The notes under the pieces: generated by a model
The model's database searches: none
What the model was told of the DNA's origin: nothing
What the model saw: the letters and a program-made list of their open reading frames with translations, nothing else
Made by a program: the position numbers and the translations under genes
In this document: piece by piece, positions 35,664-46,282 of the stretch
Layout of the letters: the number at the start of each line of letters is the position of its first letter
Position numbering within the stretch: the first letter of the stretch is position 1
Origin: Oceanihabitans sp. IOP_32
Lineage (GTDB): Bacteria; Bacteroidota; Bacteroidia; Flavobacteriales; Flavobacteriaceae
Assembly: GCF_009498295.1 (NCBI RefSeq)
Contig: NZ_CP040813.1
Span: 124,001 to 188,000 of the forward strand
Reading direction: 5' to 3'
Length of the DNA: 64,000 bases

Positions 35664-38075
35664 ATGCAAACAATTCCTGATTTGAAAAACAATATTTCTT
35701 TCGAAGATTTTAAAACAGAAATTCTAAACGATTACGCCCTAGCAGTAAGAAGTAGAGAATGCAGCTTGCTAGGTCGTCGGGAAGTTTTAACTGGTAAGGC
35801 CAAATTTGGAATATTTGGCGACGGAAAGGAAGTGCCACAATTAGCCATGGCAAAAGCGTTTTTAAAAGGCGATTGGCGCTCTGGCTACTATCGCGATCAA
35901 ACGTTTATGATGGCAATCGGTGCTTTAACCATAGAGCAGTTTTTTGCAGGTCTATACGCCAATACCGATTTAGCCTTAGAACCCATGTCGGCTGGTCGCC
36001 AAATGGGAGGTCACTTTACAACACATAGCCTTGATGAAAATGGCGTTTGGAAAAATCTAACAAACCAATACAATTCTAGTCCAGATATCTCCCCTACAGC
36101 TGGGCAAATGCCAAGATTATTGGGTTTAGCACAAGCCTCTAAGATATTTAGGGAGGTAAAAGGTATAGACAGCACCAAATTCTCTAATAACGGGAACGAA
36201 GTCGCTTGGGGCACCATTGGCAATGCCAGTACAAGCGAAGGCTTGTTTTTTGAGACTATTAACGCGGCAGGCGTTTTACAAGTTCCTATGGTTATTAGTA
36301 TTTGGGACGATGAATATGGTATTTCTGTGCACGCCAAACACCAAACAACAAAAGAAAACATTTCGGAAATATTAAAAGGTTTTCAGCGTAACAATAAGGA
36401 AAAAGGTTTTGAAATTTTACGTGTAAAAGGCTGGGATTATGCAAATTTGATTGAAACCTATCAAGAAGCTTCAACCATTGCGCGAAAAGAACATGTACCC
36501 GTACTTATTCACGTCCAAGAATTAACGCAACCACAAGGGCATTCAACTTCAGGATCGCACGAGCGTTATAAATCTGCAGAACGTTTAGAATGGGAGAACA
36601 AAAACGACTGTAATGTAAAAATGCGCCAATGGATTATTGAAAGCGGCATTGCTACCAACGAAACCCTTACAAAAATTGAGGGTGATTTAAAAAAAGAAGT
36701 TCGAGAAGCTAAAAATAAAGCTTGGAAAGATTTCTTGAAACCCATTCAAATAGAGCAACAAGAACTTATTTCAATTTTAAATAAGGTAGCCGCTTCGAGT
36801 GTAAATGGGATTTTTATCAAAAAGATAATAGAAAATCTATCTGATAATAAAACACCTACTAGAAAAGATATTTTATCGCAGGCAAGAAAAGCTTTAAGAC
36901 ATACATTGGGTGAAACAAATGCGGCTAAACAAGAACTCGCAGAGTGGATAGATGCGATGTTTAAAAAAGTACAACCAAGTTTTAGCTCCCATTTATATTC
37001 TGAAACCGAAAATTCAACGATTAATATCAAAGAGGTAAAACCAAGTTATAAAGACGATGCTGCACAAGTTGATGGTCGTGTAATTATTCGAGATAATTTT
37101 GATGCTATTTTTAAAAACCACCCAGATACTTTAATCTTTGGAGAAGACACCGGAAATATAGGTGATGTAAATCAAGGTTTAGAAGGCCTACAAGAAAAAT
37201 ATGGCGAACTTCGGGTTGCCGATGTTGGTATTCGTGAAGCCACAATTATTGGTCAGGGTATTGGTATGGCACTGCGTGGTTTAAGACCGATTGCAGAAAT
37301 ACAGTACTTAGATTATATTTTATACGCCCTAAATGTTATTAGTGACGATCTAGCAACATTACATTACAGAACAAAAGGTAAACAAAAAGCCCCTTTAATA
37401 ATTAGAACACGCGGGCATAGACTTGAAGGTATTTGGCATTCGGGTTCTCAAATGGGAGGTATTCTTAATTTAGTACGTGGTATTCATGTTTTAGTGCCTA
37501 GAAATATGACTAAAGCCGCTGGGTTTTACAATACCCTTCTACAAGGAGACGATCCTGCTCTCGTGGTAGAATGTTTAAATGGTTACCGTTTAAAAGAAAA
37601 AATGCCAGAAAATTTATGTGAGATTAAAACGCCATTAGGCGTCGTAGAGACCTTAAAGTTTGGCACAGATATTACCTTGGTTTCCTACGGCTCTACACTG
37701 CGTATTGTACTAGAGACCGCAAAAGAATTGTTATCTGTTGGTATAGATGCCGAGGTTATTGATGTACAATCTCTATTACCCTTTGATTTAAACCACGATA
37801 TTGTTAAAAGCATAGCGAAAACCAATCGCGTTATGATTATCGATGAAGATGTGCCTGGAGGTGCTTCGGCCTATATTTTAAACGAAGTTATAAACACTCA
37901 AAATGCCTATCAATATTTAGATAGCCAACCCAAAACACTAACTGCAAAAGCACACAGACCAGCTTACGGTAACGATGGCGATTATTTCTCTAAACCTTCG
38001 GCAGAAGATATTTTTGAAGCCGTTTACACTGTAATGCACGAGGTAAATCCGCAAGATTATCCAAAATTAAGATAA
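35664..38075 (+). CDS. Fused alpha/beta E1 subunit of a 2-oxoacid (branched-chain type) dehydrogenase complex
   Basis: 803 residues from ATG 35664; the first half is an E1-alpha TPP-binding domain (SRECSLLGRREVLTGK, GYYRDQTFMMAIG, AGRQMGGHF, GNASTSEGLFFETINAAG) and the second half (about 470-803) an E1-beta domain (FGEDTGNIGDVNQGLEGLQ, ADVGIREATIIGQGIGMALRG, LDYILYALN, VSYGSTLRIV, DVQSLLPFD). E1 decarboxylates a 2-oxoacid and passes the acyl group to lipoyl-E2. Flavobacterial fusions of this type are usually assigned to branched-chain 2-oxoacids. No E2/E3 gene is next to it. A TTG at 35613 used as a start would be the -33 box. Confidence 0.9.
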   Translation: MQTIPDLKNNISFEDFKTEILNDYALAVRSRECSLLGRREVLTGKAKFGIFGDGKEVPQLAMAKAFLKGDWRSGYYRDQTFMMAIGALTIEQFFAGLYANTDLALEPMSAGRQMGGHFTTHSLDENGVWKNLTNQYNSSPDISPTAGQMPRLLGLAQASKIFREVKGIDSTKFSNNGNEVAWGTIGNASTSEGLFFETINAAGVLQVPMVISIWDDEYGISVHAKHQTTKENISEILKGFQRNNKEKGFEILRVKGWDYANLIETYQEASTIARKEHVPVLIHVQELTQPQGHSTSGSHERYKSAERLEWENKNDCNVKMRQWIIESGIATNETLTKIEGDLKKEVREAKNKAWKDFLKPIQIEQQELISILNKVAASSVNGIFIKKIIENLSDNKTPTRKDILSQARKALRHTLGETNAAKQELAEWIDAMFKKVQPSFSSHLYSETENSTINIKEVKPSYKDDAAQVDGRVIIRDNFDAIFKNHPDTLIFGEDTGNIGDVNQGLEGLQEKYGELRVADVGIREATIIGQGIGMALRGLRPIAEIQYLDYILYALNVISDDLATLHYRTKGKQKAPLIIRTRGHRLEGIWHSGSQMGGILNLVRGIHVLVPRNMTKAAGFYNTLLQGDDPALVVECLNGYRLKEKMPENLCEIKTPLGVVETLKFGTDITLVSYGSTLRIVLETAKELLSVGIDAEVIDVQSLLPFDLNHDIVKSIAKTNRVMIIDEDVPGGASAYILNEVINTQNAYQYLDSQPKTLTAKAHRPAYGNDGDYFSKPSAEDIFEAVYTVMHEVNPQDYPKLR

Positions 38076-38090
38076 ATTACAAAGCATAAC

Positions 38091-38254
38091 TAATACCAAT
38101 TTAACCATATAATGCCTTATTAAATAGCTTCTTTTTCGCTTACTTTTCATCAAAAATAATTACCGTAACGATGCAATGCTATTTATTTTTCATTTCAATT
38201 TATCAAAAAATAATTCAATTTATTTACACGACATTATAAAGTTAAATTGGCATA
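38091..38254. repeat. MITE-like element with imperfect terminal inverted repeats
   Basis: The left end TAATACCAATTTAACCATATAATG (38091 on) and right end ending GTTAAATTGGCATA (to 38254) are inverted copies, matching at about 19 of 22 central positions, 164 bp end to end, with no coding capacity inside. The AT-only interior contains the repeated word ATCAAAAA(A)TAATT. Confidence 0.55.
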
Positions 38255-38266
38255 AGAGAATAAAGT

Positions 38267-38300
38267 AAACCTTTCAACTGTCATGTAGAAAGGTTTTTTA
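38267..38300 (+). terminator. Intrinsic terminator
   Basis: AAACCTTTC pairs with GAAAGGTTT around 12 bases, followed by TTT; it lies downstream of the E1 gene and MITE-like repeat. Confidence 0.75.
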
Positions 38301-38376
38301 TATTTATACAAAATCTTAATGGCATTAAACTTTTACCTCTATCTTACGTTTTTATTTTCTATAACAGTAAAGATCA

Positions 38377-38920
38377 CACCTTCTAAGAAGGTGGCTTTGG
38401 ATTGCCCCTAAAAGGGGCTTCGAGGGCTTGGTTCAAAAATCAAACTTCTGTTGGTTCTCTTCAACTATTTTTTCTTCCTTTTCTTGATGTTTCACGTATT
38501 TTCTTATCATTTCTTCATCTAAACCTACCGTGCTCACAAAGTAACCCCTCGCCCAAAAGTGATTTCCCCAATAAGGGTTCTGCTTTAGTTTAGGGTAACT
38601 CTTAAACAGCTTTATTGCTATTTTTCCTTTTAAAATTCCCATCAATTTTGAGATGGAAACTTTTGGCGGAACTGACACCAACAAATGCACATGATCCTCT
38701 TGAATGTTCAGTTCTTGAACCTCACATCCTTTCCATTCGCACAAAGAACGAATATCCCTTTCAACCAAGGTCCTTATTGTCCCTTTCAATATTCGCAACC
38801 TGTATTTTGGAACCCAAACTATGAGATATTCACATTTATAAATAACATGACTAAGTTTCTTATATTTGCTCATAGTACAAATATAGGCATAGCCTTCAGA
38901 ACATCACCACCAGCAAAGCA
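38377..38920 (-). mobile_element. IS200/IS605-family insertion sequence (tnpA only)
   Basis: A single Y1-transposase gene on the minus strand is flanked by hairpins instead of inverted ends, as in IS200. Downstream of the gene are CACCTTCT-A-AGAAGGTG (38377-38393) and GCCCCT-AAA-AGGGGC (38404-38418); upstream is an imperfect ACCAGC-AAA-GCAGGT hairpin near 38908-38922. Exact ends cannot be fixed from one copy. Confidence 0.65.
38433..38873 (-). CDS. tnpA: IS200-type Y1 (HUH) transposase TnpA
   Basis: 146 residues, normal for IS200. The HUH metal motif is HVH (61-63, EDHVHLLVSVPP) and the catalytic tyrosine is Y126 (RKYVKHQ). The enzyme moves single-stranded circles at replication forks by recognising end hairpins and short guide sequences, without making target duplications. 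Coding frame is intact. A TATATTTG -7 box on the minus strand (38885-38878) ends only 4 bp before the ATG, which suggests a leaderless or near-leaderless mRNA, a possible way to keep expression low. Confidence 0.93.
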   Translation of the reverse strand: MSKYKKLSHVIYKCEYLIVWVPKYRLRILKGTIRTLVERDIRSLCEWKGCEVQELNIQEDHVHLLVSVPPKVSISKLMGILKGKIAIKLFKSYPKLKQNPYWGNHFWARGYFVSTVGLDEEMIRKYVKHQEKEEKIVEENQQKFDF

Positions 38921-38991
38921 GGTCGTTTTATAAGATGAAATAAAAAATAAAATCTAAAGATATAGCAGTCATTAAAACCAAATACAGTTCA

Positions 38992-39495
38992 ATGAAAGCC
39001 GTTTCAATACCTCTAATTAAAAAAGAATTACAGCATCGATCGTCTAACGAGTTAATGGAGCTTTGCCTGCGTTTAGCGCGATTTAAAAAAGAAAACAAAG
39101 AACTCCTTACCTATTTGTTATTTGAATCGGTAGATGAAAACAATTATATCGCCTCAGTAAAAACCTATATTGATGATGAATTTGATGCAATCAATATTAA
39201 AAGCTATTTTTACATTAGAAAAAGTGTTCAGAAAATTTTAAAGAATATCAAAAAATATATCCGTTATTCAAAAAAAAAGGAAACCGAAGTCCAACTTCTA
39301 CTCTATTTCTGCGAGAAACTGAAAAATTTCTCACCCAGTATAAAATACAGTACACCATTACAAAACAGTTATAATAGACAGATTGCTTTAGTTAAAAAAA
39401 CAATAGAAACATTACATGAAGATTTGCAATACGATTATAATTTAATGCTGGAGGATTTGCATCTGAGTAATCATGAAAATAATAAGCTTAATTGA
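38992..39495 (+). CDS. Conserved hypothetical protein, helical
   Basis: 167 residues, highly charged and mostly alpha-helical (MKAVSIPLIKKELQHRSSNELMELC opening is partly quoted). It has no signal peptide or membrane segment and no catalytic motif I can name. HEAT-like or recruitment roles are possible but unsupported. It lies directly after the IS and overlaps in frame space with the beginning of a small lipoprotein gene's leader. Codon use looks like the neighbouring genes. Confidence 0.7.
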   Translation: MKAVSIPLIKKELQHRSSNELMELCLRLARFKKENKELLTYLLFESVDENNYIASVKTYIDDEFDAINIKSYFYIRKSVQKILKNIKKYIRYSKKKETEVQLLLYFCEKLKNFSPSIKYSTPLQNSYNRQIALVKKTIETLHEDLQYDYNLMLEDLHLSNHENNKLN

Positions 39496-39544
39496 TTTCA
39501 TTCTTACGAGAAATACAAAAACATTACAAAAATTACATTTAAAA

Positions 39545-39769
39545 ATGAAAAAACTTAAAACCATACTCGCAACCATGTTAATTGCCCTCCTAATGTCCAG
39601 CTGTGCAACCGTTTTTGGCGGCAAAGTTAATTCGCACCAAAAAACCAAGCCCGCACCTGGCCAACAACAAAGGGATGTTAGAGTTGTTGCTTTAATCGCC
39701 AATATTCTTCTTTTTCCACCTGGTCTAATAGTCGATTTTGCTACAGGAGCCATTTATAAGCCTCAATAA
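39545..39769 (+). CDS. Small lipoprotein with CATVFGG motif
   Basis: 74 residues from ATG 39545: Lys-rich n-region, hydrophobic stretch and lipobox Cys in ALLMSSCATVFGGK. The CAT(V/I)(F)GG start of the mature protein is typical of YceK-like small Bacteroidota lipoproteins; a second hydrophobic stretch (VVALIANILLFPPGLIVDFATGAIY) follows. An ATG at 39473 would bury the signal inside the protein and is rejected. Function unknown. Confidence 0.75.
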   Translation: MKKLKTILATMLIALLMSSCATVFGGKVNSHQKTKPAPGQQQRDVRVVALIANILLFPPGLIVDFATGAIYKPQ

Positions 39770-39944
39770 GAGTGGAGCCATACTTTTAAAAAATGTTGCA
39801 AAATGGTGTGTATTCTAAAAACTGGTCTTAACATGAGTTAAAAGCCTTCTCACCATTAAAAGCTGTAAAATCATGTTTTAATGTAATAATCCATATATAA
39901 ATTTATAAATTCGCACATTTAACACCACAAATCACATGGCATTG

Positions 39945-39975
39945 TTTGATTGCTGACTTCTATATTTTATATTTG
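39945..39975 (+). promoter_or_regulatory. pheT promoter (TTTG-N19-TATATTTG)
   Basis: TTTG at 39945-39948 and TATATTTG at 39968-39975, 19 bp apart, match the Bacteroidota consensus closely. ATG of pheT is 23 bp downstream. Confidence 0.75.
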
Positions 39976-39998
39976 CCGGCTTAATACATTTATAATTT

Positions 39999-42425
39999 AT
40001 GAAGATTTCATACAACTGGTTAAAACAATTTATTAATACAGATTGGACTCCAGAACAAACTAGCGAACTCCTTACAGATTTAGGACTTGAAGTTGAAGGT
40101 GTTGAACAATACCAATCGGTTAAAGGTGGTCTAAAAGGTGTTGTAATTGGTGAAGTTTTAACTTGTATTAAACACCCTAATGCCGATAAATTAAAAATTA
40201 CAACAGTTAATGTTGGTGGGGAGACGCCCTTACAAATTGTTTGTGGCGCACCAAATGTGTCAACCGGTCAAAAAGTACCTGTGGCCACAATTGGAACGAC
40301 CTTATATACCGAAGAAGGCGAAGGCTGGACTATTAAAAAAGGTAAAATTAGAGGAGAAGAAAGCCATGGAATGATTTGCGCAGAAGACGAGTTAGGCCTA
40401 GGCAAATCGCATGAAGGCATCATGGTTTTAGATCCTTCAATTGCTGTGGGAACACCAGCCGCAGATCTATTTGATATTGAAAACGATCATGTTTTCGAAA
40501 TTGGATTAACACCAAATAGGGCCGATGCCATGAGCCATTATGGTACAGCTCGAGATTTAAAAGCAGGTTTAATTCAAAAAGATATAAAACTAGAACTTAT
40601 TACCCCATCGGTTAGCGCATTTCACATTGCAAGCCGAACGCTTATAATAGATATAGATGTTAAAGATAAAGAGTTAGCCCCGAGGTATTGCGGTTTAACC
40701 ATATCTGGAATAAAGGTGATGGAATCGCCTAAGTGGTTACAAAACCGCCTAAAAGCCATTGGTTTAAGTCCGATTAATAATGTTGTAGATGCCACCAATT
40801 ATGTGCTTCATGATTTAGGACAGCCCCTGCATGCTTTTGATGCTGCAAAAATTACTGGCAACAAAATAGAAGTTAAAACCTTAGATGCTGGTACTAAATT
40901 TACAACCTTAGATGGTGTTGAACGTGAATTACATGAAGATGATTTGATGATTTGCGATACCGAAAAACCCTTGTGTATCGCAGGTGTTTTTGGTGGACAG
41001 GATTCTGGTGTTACCGAAAGCACAACAAGTATTTTTTTAGAAAGTGCCTATTTCAACCCAGTTAGCATTCGTAAAACAGCTAAACGTCACAGTTTAAACA
41101 CCGATGCATCATTTAGATTTGAACGCGGCGTAGACCCAAATATTACGCAATACGCCTTAAAACGTGCAGCCCTATTAATTAAAGAAATTGCAGGTGGTGA
41201 AATTTCTAGTAATCTCATTGATTTATACCCAAAAAAAATTGAAGACTTTCATGTGCGTTTAAGCTTCGCTAACGCCAAAAAACTTATTGGTGAAGAAATT
41301 CCAGAAGAAATTATAAAACGTATTTTAACTTCGTTAGATATAAAAATAAACAGCATTACCGAAACAGGATTAGGCCTAACCATTCCTTCATATAGAAACG
41401 ATGTGCTTCGAGAAGCAGATATCATCGAAGAAATTTTACGCGTTTACGGTTATAATAATATTAAACCTATTAACAAGTTAAATGCTTCAATTTCGCGTTC
41501 TTCTCGTTTCGACGATCATAAAATTCAGAATATTATTGGCAACCAATTAGCCGCGCAGGGCTTTTATGAAATACTTACCAACTCCTTAACCAACCCCAAT
41601 TATGTTGACTTAAGCGAGCAATTAAAAGCCTCTCATAATGTTGAAATGCTCAACCCTTTAAGTAGCGATTTATCGGTATTAAGACAATCCTTATTATTTT
41701 CTGGATTGGAGGCTATTGCGCATAATATTAATAGAAAACAGCAAGATTTAAAGCTTTTCGAATTCGGAAAGACCTACCATAATTACACCGATACTAGAGC
41801 TGAAAACAAACACCTAACACTTTTATTAACTGGAAATCAAGACAAAGAAAATTGGAACAGCCCCTCTAAAAAAAGTGATTTCTTTTTACTAAAAGGAAAT
41901 GTTATTTCGGTATTAGAACGCCTAGGTTTATCTCAATATAACGAAGCACCAATAAAAAATGATTTGTTTAGTGAAGGTTTAAGCATATATTACAAAAAAT
42001 CGAAGTTGGTAGATTTTGGAATCGTAAAAAAAACCATAGTAAAACATTTCGATATTTCTCAAGATGTGCTATTTGCCGATTTTAATTGGGATGTTATTTT
42101 AGAACTTGTAAAACATCACAGTATAGTATTTAAGCCTATTGCAAAATACCCAGAAACACGTCGAGATTTTGCTTTATTAATCGAAGATACAGTTACTTTC
42201 GAAGCGATTTATAAAATAGCAGTACAAACAGAAAAAAAGATACTTAAAAGCGTCAATTTATTTGATGTTTATCAAGGTGAGAATTTACCAAATGGTAAAA
42301 AAAGTTATGCGGTTAGCTTTGTTTTTCAAGACGAAAACAAGACACTTACCGATAAACAAATTGATAAGATTATGAATAAGCTAAAAGCTAATTTTGAAAA
42401 TCAACTTGGCGCAGAATTAAGATAA
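39999..42425 (+). CDS. pheT: Phenylalanine-tRNA ligase beta subunit
   Basis: 808 residues, full length. Order of domains: N-terminal MKISYNWLKQF start, tRNA-binding EMAP domain (HPNADKLKITTVNVG ... QIVCGAPNV), the B3/4 domain with GLTPNRADAMSHYGTARDL, B5 domain with RNDVLREADIIEEILRVYGY, catalytic-like core and C-terminal FDX-ACB anticodon-binding domain (KYPETRRDFALLIEDTV). It charges tRNA-Phe together with PheS, which is not in the window. Confidence 0.97.
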   Translation: MKISYNWLKQFINTDWTPEQTSELLTDLGLEVEGVEQYQSVKGGLKGVVIGEVLTCIKHPNADKLKITTVNVGGETPLQIVCGAPNVSTGQKVPVATIGTTLYTEEGEGWTIKKGKIRGEESHGMICAEDELGLGKSHEGIMVLDPSIAVGTPAADLFDIENDHVFEIGLTPNRADAMSHYGTARDLKAGLIQKDIKLELITPSVSAFHIASRTLIIDIDVKDKELAPRYCGLTISGIKVMESPKWLQNRLKAIGLSPINNVVDATNYVLHDLGQPLHAFDAAKITGNKIEVKTLDAGTKFTTLDGVERELHEDDLMICDTEKPLCIAGVFGGQDSGVTESTTSIFLESAYFNPVSIRKTAKRHSLNTDASFRFERGVDPNITQYALKRAALLIKEIAGGEISSNLIDLYPKKIEDFHVRLSFANAKKLIGEEIPEEIIKRILTSLDIKINSITETGLGLTIPSYRNDVLREADIIEEILRVYGYNNIKPINKLNASISRSSRFDDHKIQNIIGNQLAAQGFYEILTNSLTNPNYVDLSEQLKASHNVEMLNPLSSDLSVLRQSLLFSGLEAIAHNINRKQQDLKLFEFGKTYHNYTDTRAENKHLTLLLTGNQDKENWNSPSKKSDFFLLKGNVISVLERLGLSQYNEAPIKNDLFSEGLSIYYKKSKLVDFGIVKKTIVKHFDISQDVLFADFNWDVILELVKHHSIVFKPIAKYPETRRDFALLIEDTVTFEAIYKIAVQTEKKILKSVNLFDVYQGENLPNGKKSYAVSFVFQDENKTLTDKQIDKIMNKLKANFENQLGAELR

Positions 42426-42447
42426 CGTATAATTGTCGTATAGTTTT

Positions 42448-42475
42448 AAAAAGCCAGCATATGTTGGCTTTTTTT
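42448..42475 (+). terminator. Intrinsic terminator of pheT
   Basis: AAAAGCCAGCAT pairs with ATGTTGGCTTTT (one G-T pair), followed by a run of T. Confidence 0.85.
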
Positions 42476-42525
42476 ATTCTTTAAAGTTTTCGTACCTTTA
42501 ATTGTGAACTTAAAAACCAATTATA

Positions 42526-42762
42526 ATGCAGGACTCAAATTATATAAAGATATTTACTGGAAATTTTATAACCGTACAACGTATGGTTACCGAGCTTGAA
42601 AACATCAATATAACGGCGGTAGTTAAAGACGAGTCGGAATCTGGTCGTTTAGCAGGCTTTGGAGCATCTATACAGGGGCAACAAGAGCTATTTGTGCATA
42701 AAGACGAGCTAGACAAAGCCATAGTAATTGTTGAAACTATAAATGCCAGTTTAAAGGCTTAA
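42526..42762 (+). CDS. DUF2007 family small protein (putative signal-transducing)
   Basis: 78 residues matching the DUF2007 layout: YIKIFTGNFITVQRMVTELENINI followed by the GFGASIQGQQELFVHKDELDKA block (partly quoted), a ferredoxin-like alpha/beta fold resembling the PII-type regulator core. Function unknown. It lies between pheT and the ABC-F gene. Confidence 0.75.
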   Translation: MQDSNYIKIFTGNFITVQRMVTELENINITAVVKDESESGRLAGFGASIQGQQELFVHKDELDKAIVIVETINASLKA

Positions 42763-42780
42763 AGGCTTAGATCCAGATAA

Positions 42781-42850
42781 AAAAAATATAGTAACCTTTT
42801 ACATTGAAACATCTCAATAGATAAGGTTACTATATTTTAGTTAATATATT
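42781..42850. terminator. Bidirectional hairpin between DUF2007 and ABC-F genes
   Basis: AATATAGTAACCTT (42785-42798) pairs perfectly with AAGGTTACTATATT (42833-42846) around a 34-base loop, flanked by A and T runs. It can end transcription from both convergent genes. Confidence 0.65.
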
Positions 42851-42882
42851 TTAAAAATTATATACAGCGCTGTTAACTCATT

Positions 42883-44538
<1,656 letters not shown>

Positions 44539-44576
44539 TTATTTTTAAAAGCGATACTTGCGAATCGATATAATAA

Positions 44577-44606
44577 TTAGGATTTACTCCTTGACATAAA
44601 TCCTAA
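44577..44606 (-). promoter_or_regulatory. Leader hairpin before the ABC-F gene with tiny ORF
   Basis: TTAGGATTTA and TAAATCCTAA form a perfect 10-bp stem, 10-base loop, in the roughly 100-base leader. On the coding (minus) strand it spans a possible six-codon ORF ATGTCAAGGAGTAAATCCTAA (MSRSKS), whose stop lies in the stem. It may be an attenuator. Confidence 0.4.
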
Positions 44607-44619
44607 ATAAAAGTTTTTG

Positions 44620-44627
44620 CAAAAGTA
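44620..44627 (-). promoter_or_regulatory. Candidate -7 box (TACTTTTG) of the ABC-F gene
   Basis: Minus strand TACTTTTG fits TAnnTTTG, about 108 bp before the start at 44511, placing the hairpin inside the transcript. Confidence 0.4.
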
Positions 44628-44800
44628 GAAAATTCAATCCGTAAGTCGAAACATCCTTAACTAATTTTTATGACATAAATCGAGTCTTTAACAGCCACAA
44701 AAACAACATTTAACAACGCCTTAACAACACTTATTAGTTACAAGCCATATTTTTGTTATGCATTAATTTTGTGCCTCAAACATGTTCTTGAATAATTGAT

Positions 44801-46222
44801 ATGAAATTTTATTATTTAGCACCACTTGTTATCTTCGTGTTATTAGGTTGTAAAAATGAAAACTTTACAGATAATGACCACTATGCCTATTTAGGTGGTG
44901 AAATTATTAATCCTAACAATAACTTTATTGTTCTGTCTAAATCTAAACAACTCATCGATACCATTAAACTCGATGGTAATAATAGGTTTACATACAAAGT
45001 ATCGCCATTACAAACTGGACTTTACGCTTTTAAACATGGTGGGGAAACACAGATGGTTTTGTTAGAACCCAAGGACAGCGTTTTGCTTAGGTTAAATACA
45101 ATTGAGTTTGATGAATCTTTAGTTTACACTGGAAAAGGCTCTAGAAAAAATAATTATTTGATTAATGAATTTCTTACAAACGAAAAAGAGGAGAAAAAAA
45201 TCTTAAAATACTGCCAGTTAAGTGCTAACGAGTACGAAAAACAGTTGGATTCTATTAAAAATTACAAACTCGAGCAACTTCGTAAATTTAAAAACAGACA
45301 TAAACCGTCTAAATTATTTAACAAAATTGCAAAAGCCAATATTGAGTATAACTACTATTTTAGCAAAGAAATATACCCTTTTGTGCATTATGGCAAAAAC
45401 AAAAGCAACATTTTAGAATCTTTGCCAAAAGATTTTTATGCTTACCGTAAACACATAAATTACAACGATAGCTTTCTTAAAGATTACTTTGTTTACAACA
45501 CGTTTTTACGTTGGAGTTTTAATAACATCGCACTTCAACAACATTACAAGCATGCCAAAAATGGAAATTTTAAAAGTTCGGATGCCTGTTATAATCTGGA
45601 TCGACTTAAGCTTGTTGATAGCTTGATAAGCAGCACCACAACAAAAGAAGATTGGCTGCATTACTACACTATTGCTTACTTAAATAAAACCTCAAATACT
45701 AACGACAATAATGCCATTCTTGATTTTTACACTGGTAAAAGCACGAATACCGCAAGGAAAGCTATGGTTTCGAGTTATGCGAGCGCTTTAAGCAAATTAA
45801 AAAAGGGAGCCATCTTTCCAGAAGTAGAACTCACCGATTCAAATAATTCTGATACTGCAGTAGCGTCTATTATTAACTCGGCTACCGTTATTTCTTTTTG
45901 GTCGCAATCGTATTACGAACATTTTAAAGAAAGTCAATACAAAATTAATGAGTTGCGCCTTAAATATCCAGAAATTAAATTTGTTTCAATTAATATAGAC
46001 GATAATGGCCTAGATGCTGCCTTAACCGCATTAAAACAAAACAATTTTTCATATAACAACCAATACCAATTAAAACATGCCGAAGCCTCGAAAAAAGTAT
46101 TAGCAATTTACCCCATGACTAAGGCTTTCATTATCGATAAAAACCAAAGGATAATTAACGGTAAAGCGAATATTTTTGCTCGACATTTCGAGGAAGAACT
46201 GCTAGCCCTTATAAACAACTAA
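44801..46222 (+). CDS. Thioredoxin-fold lipoprotein lacking the CxxC motif (TlpA/DUF4369-like)
   Basis: 473 residues: lipoprotein signal ending LLGC, an N-terminal domain of the DUF4369 type, which resembles Bacteroidota TlpA proteins (GGEIINPNNNFIVLSKSKQLIDTI ... NRFTYKV quoted in part), a helical middle, and a C-terminal thioredoxin-like domain (from about 340: KKGAIFPEVELTDSNN ... TVISFWSQSYYEHFKES ... FVSINIDDN ... YPMTKAFIIDKNQ). The normal WCxxC is replaced by W367-S-Q-S-Y, so no redox pair is present. It may bind or scaffold rather than reduce. Monocistronic, with its own terminator. Confidence 0.78.
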   Translation: MKFYYLAPLVIFVLLGCKNENFTDNDHYAYLGGEIINPNNNFIVLSKSKQLIDTIKLDGNNRFTYKVSPLQTGLYAFKHGGETQMVLLEPKDSVLLRLNTIEFDESLVYTGKGSRKNNYLINEFLTNEKEEKKILKYCQLSANEYEKQLDSIKNYKLEQLRKFKNRHKPSKLFNKIAKANIEYNYYFSKEIYPFVHYGKNKSNILESLPKDFYAYRKHINYNDSFLKDYFVYNTFLRWSFNNIALQQHYKHAKNGNFKSSDACYNLDRLKLVDSLISSTTTKEDWLHYYTIAYLNKTSNTNDNNAILDFYTGKSTNTARKAMVSSYASALSKLKKGAIFPEVELTDSNNSDTAVASIINSATVISFWSQSYYEHFKESQYKINELRLKYPEIKFVSINIDDNGLDAALTALKQNNFSYNNQYQLKHAEASKKVLAIYPMTKAFIIDKNQRIINGKANIFARHFEEELLALINN

Positions 46223-46258
46223 AAAAGCCTTACCCTATTTAATAGGTGTAAGGCTTTT
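46223..46258. terminator. Bidirectional terminator with 17-bp stem
   Basis: AAAAGCCTTAC-CCTATT pairs with AATAGG-T-GTAAGGCTTTT with one bulged base; between the convergent lipoprotein and aldolase genes. Confidence 0.88.
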
Positions 46259-46282
46259 AAACTTTAAAAGTTAACTCTAGCT

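Noticed and set aside
38402-38933. Plus-strand reading frames opposite tnpA
   Set aside because: They lie entirely within the IS200 transposase and have no family features; they are antisense frames.
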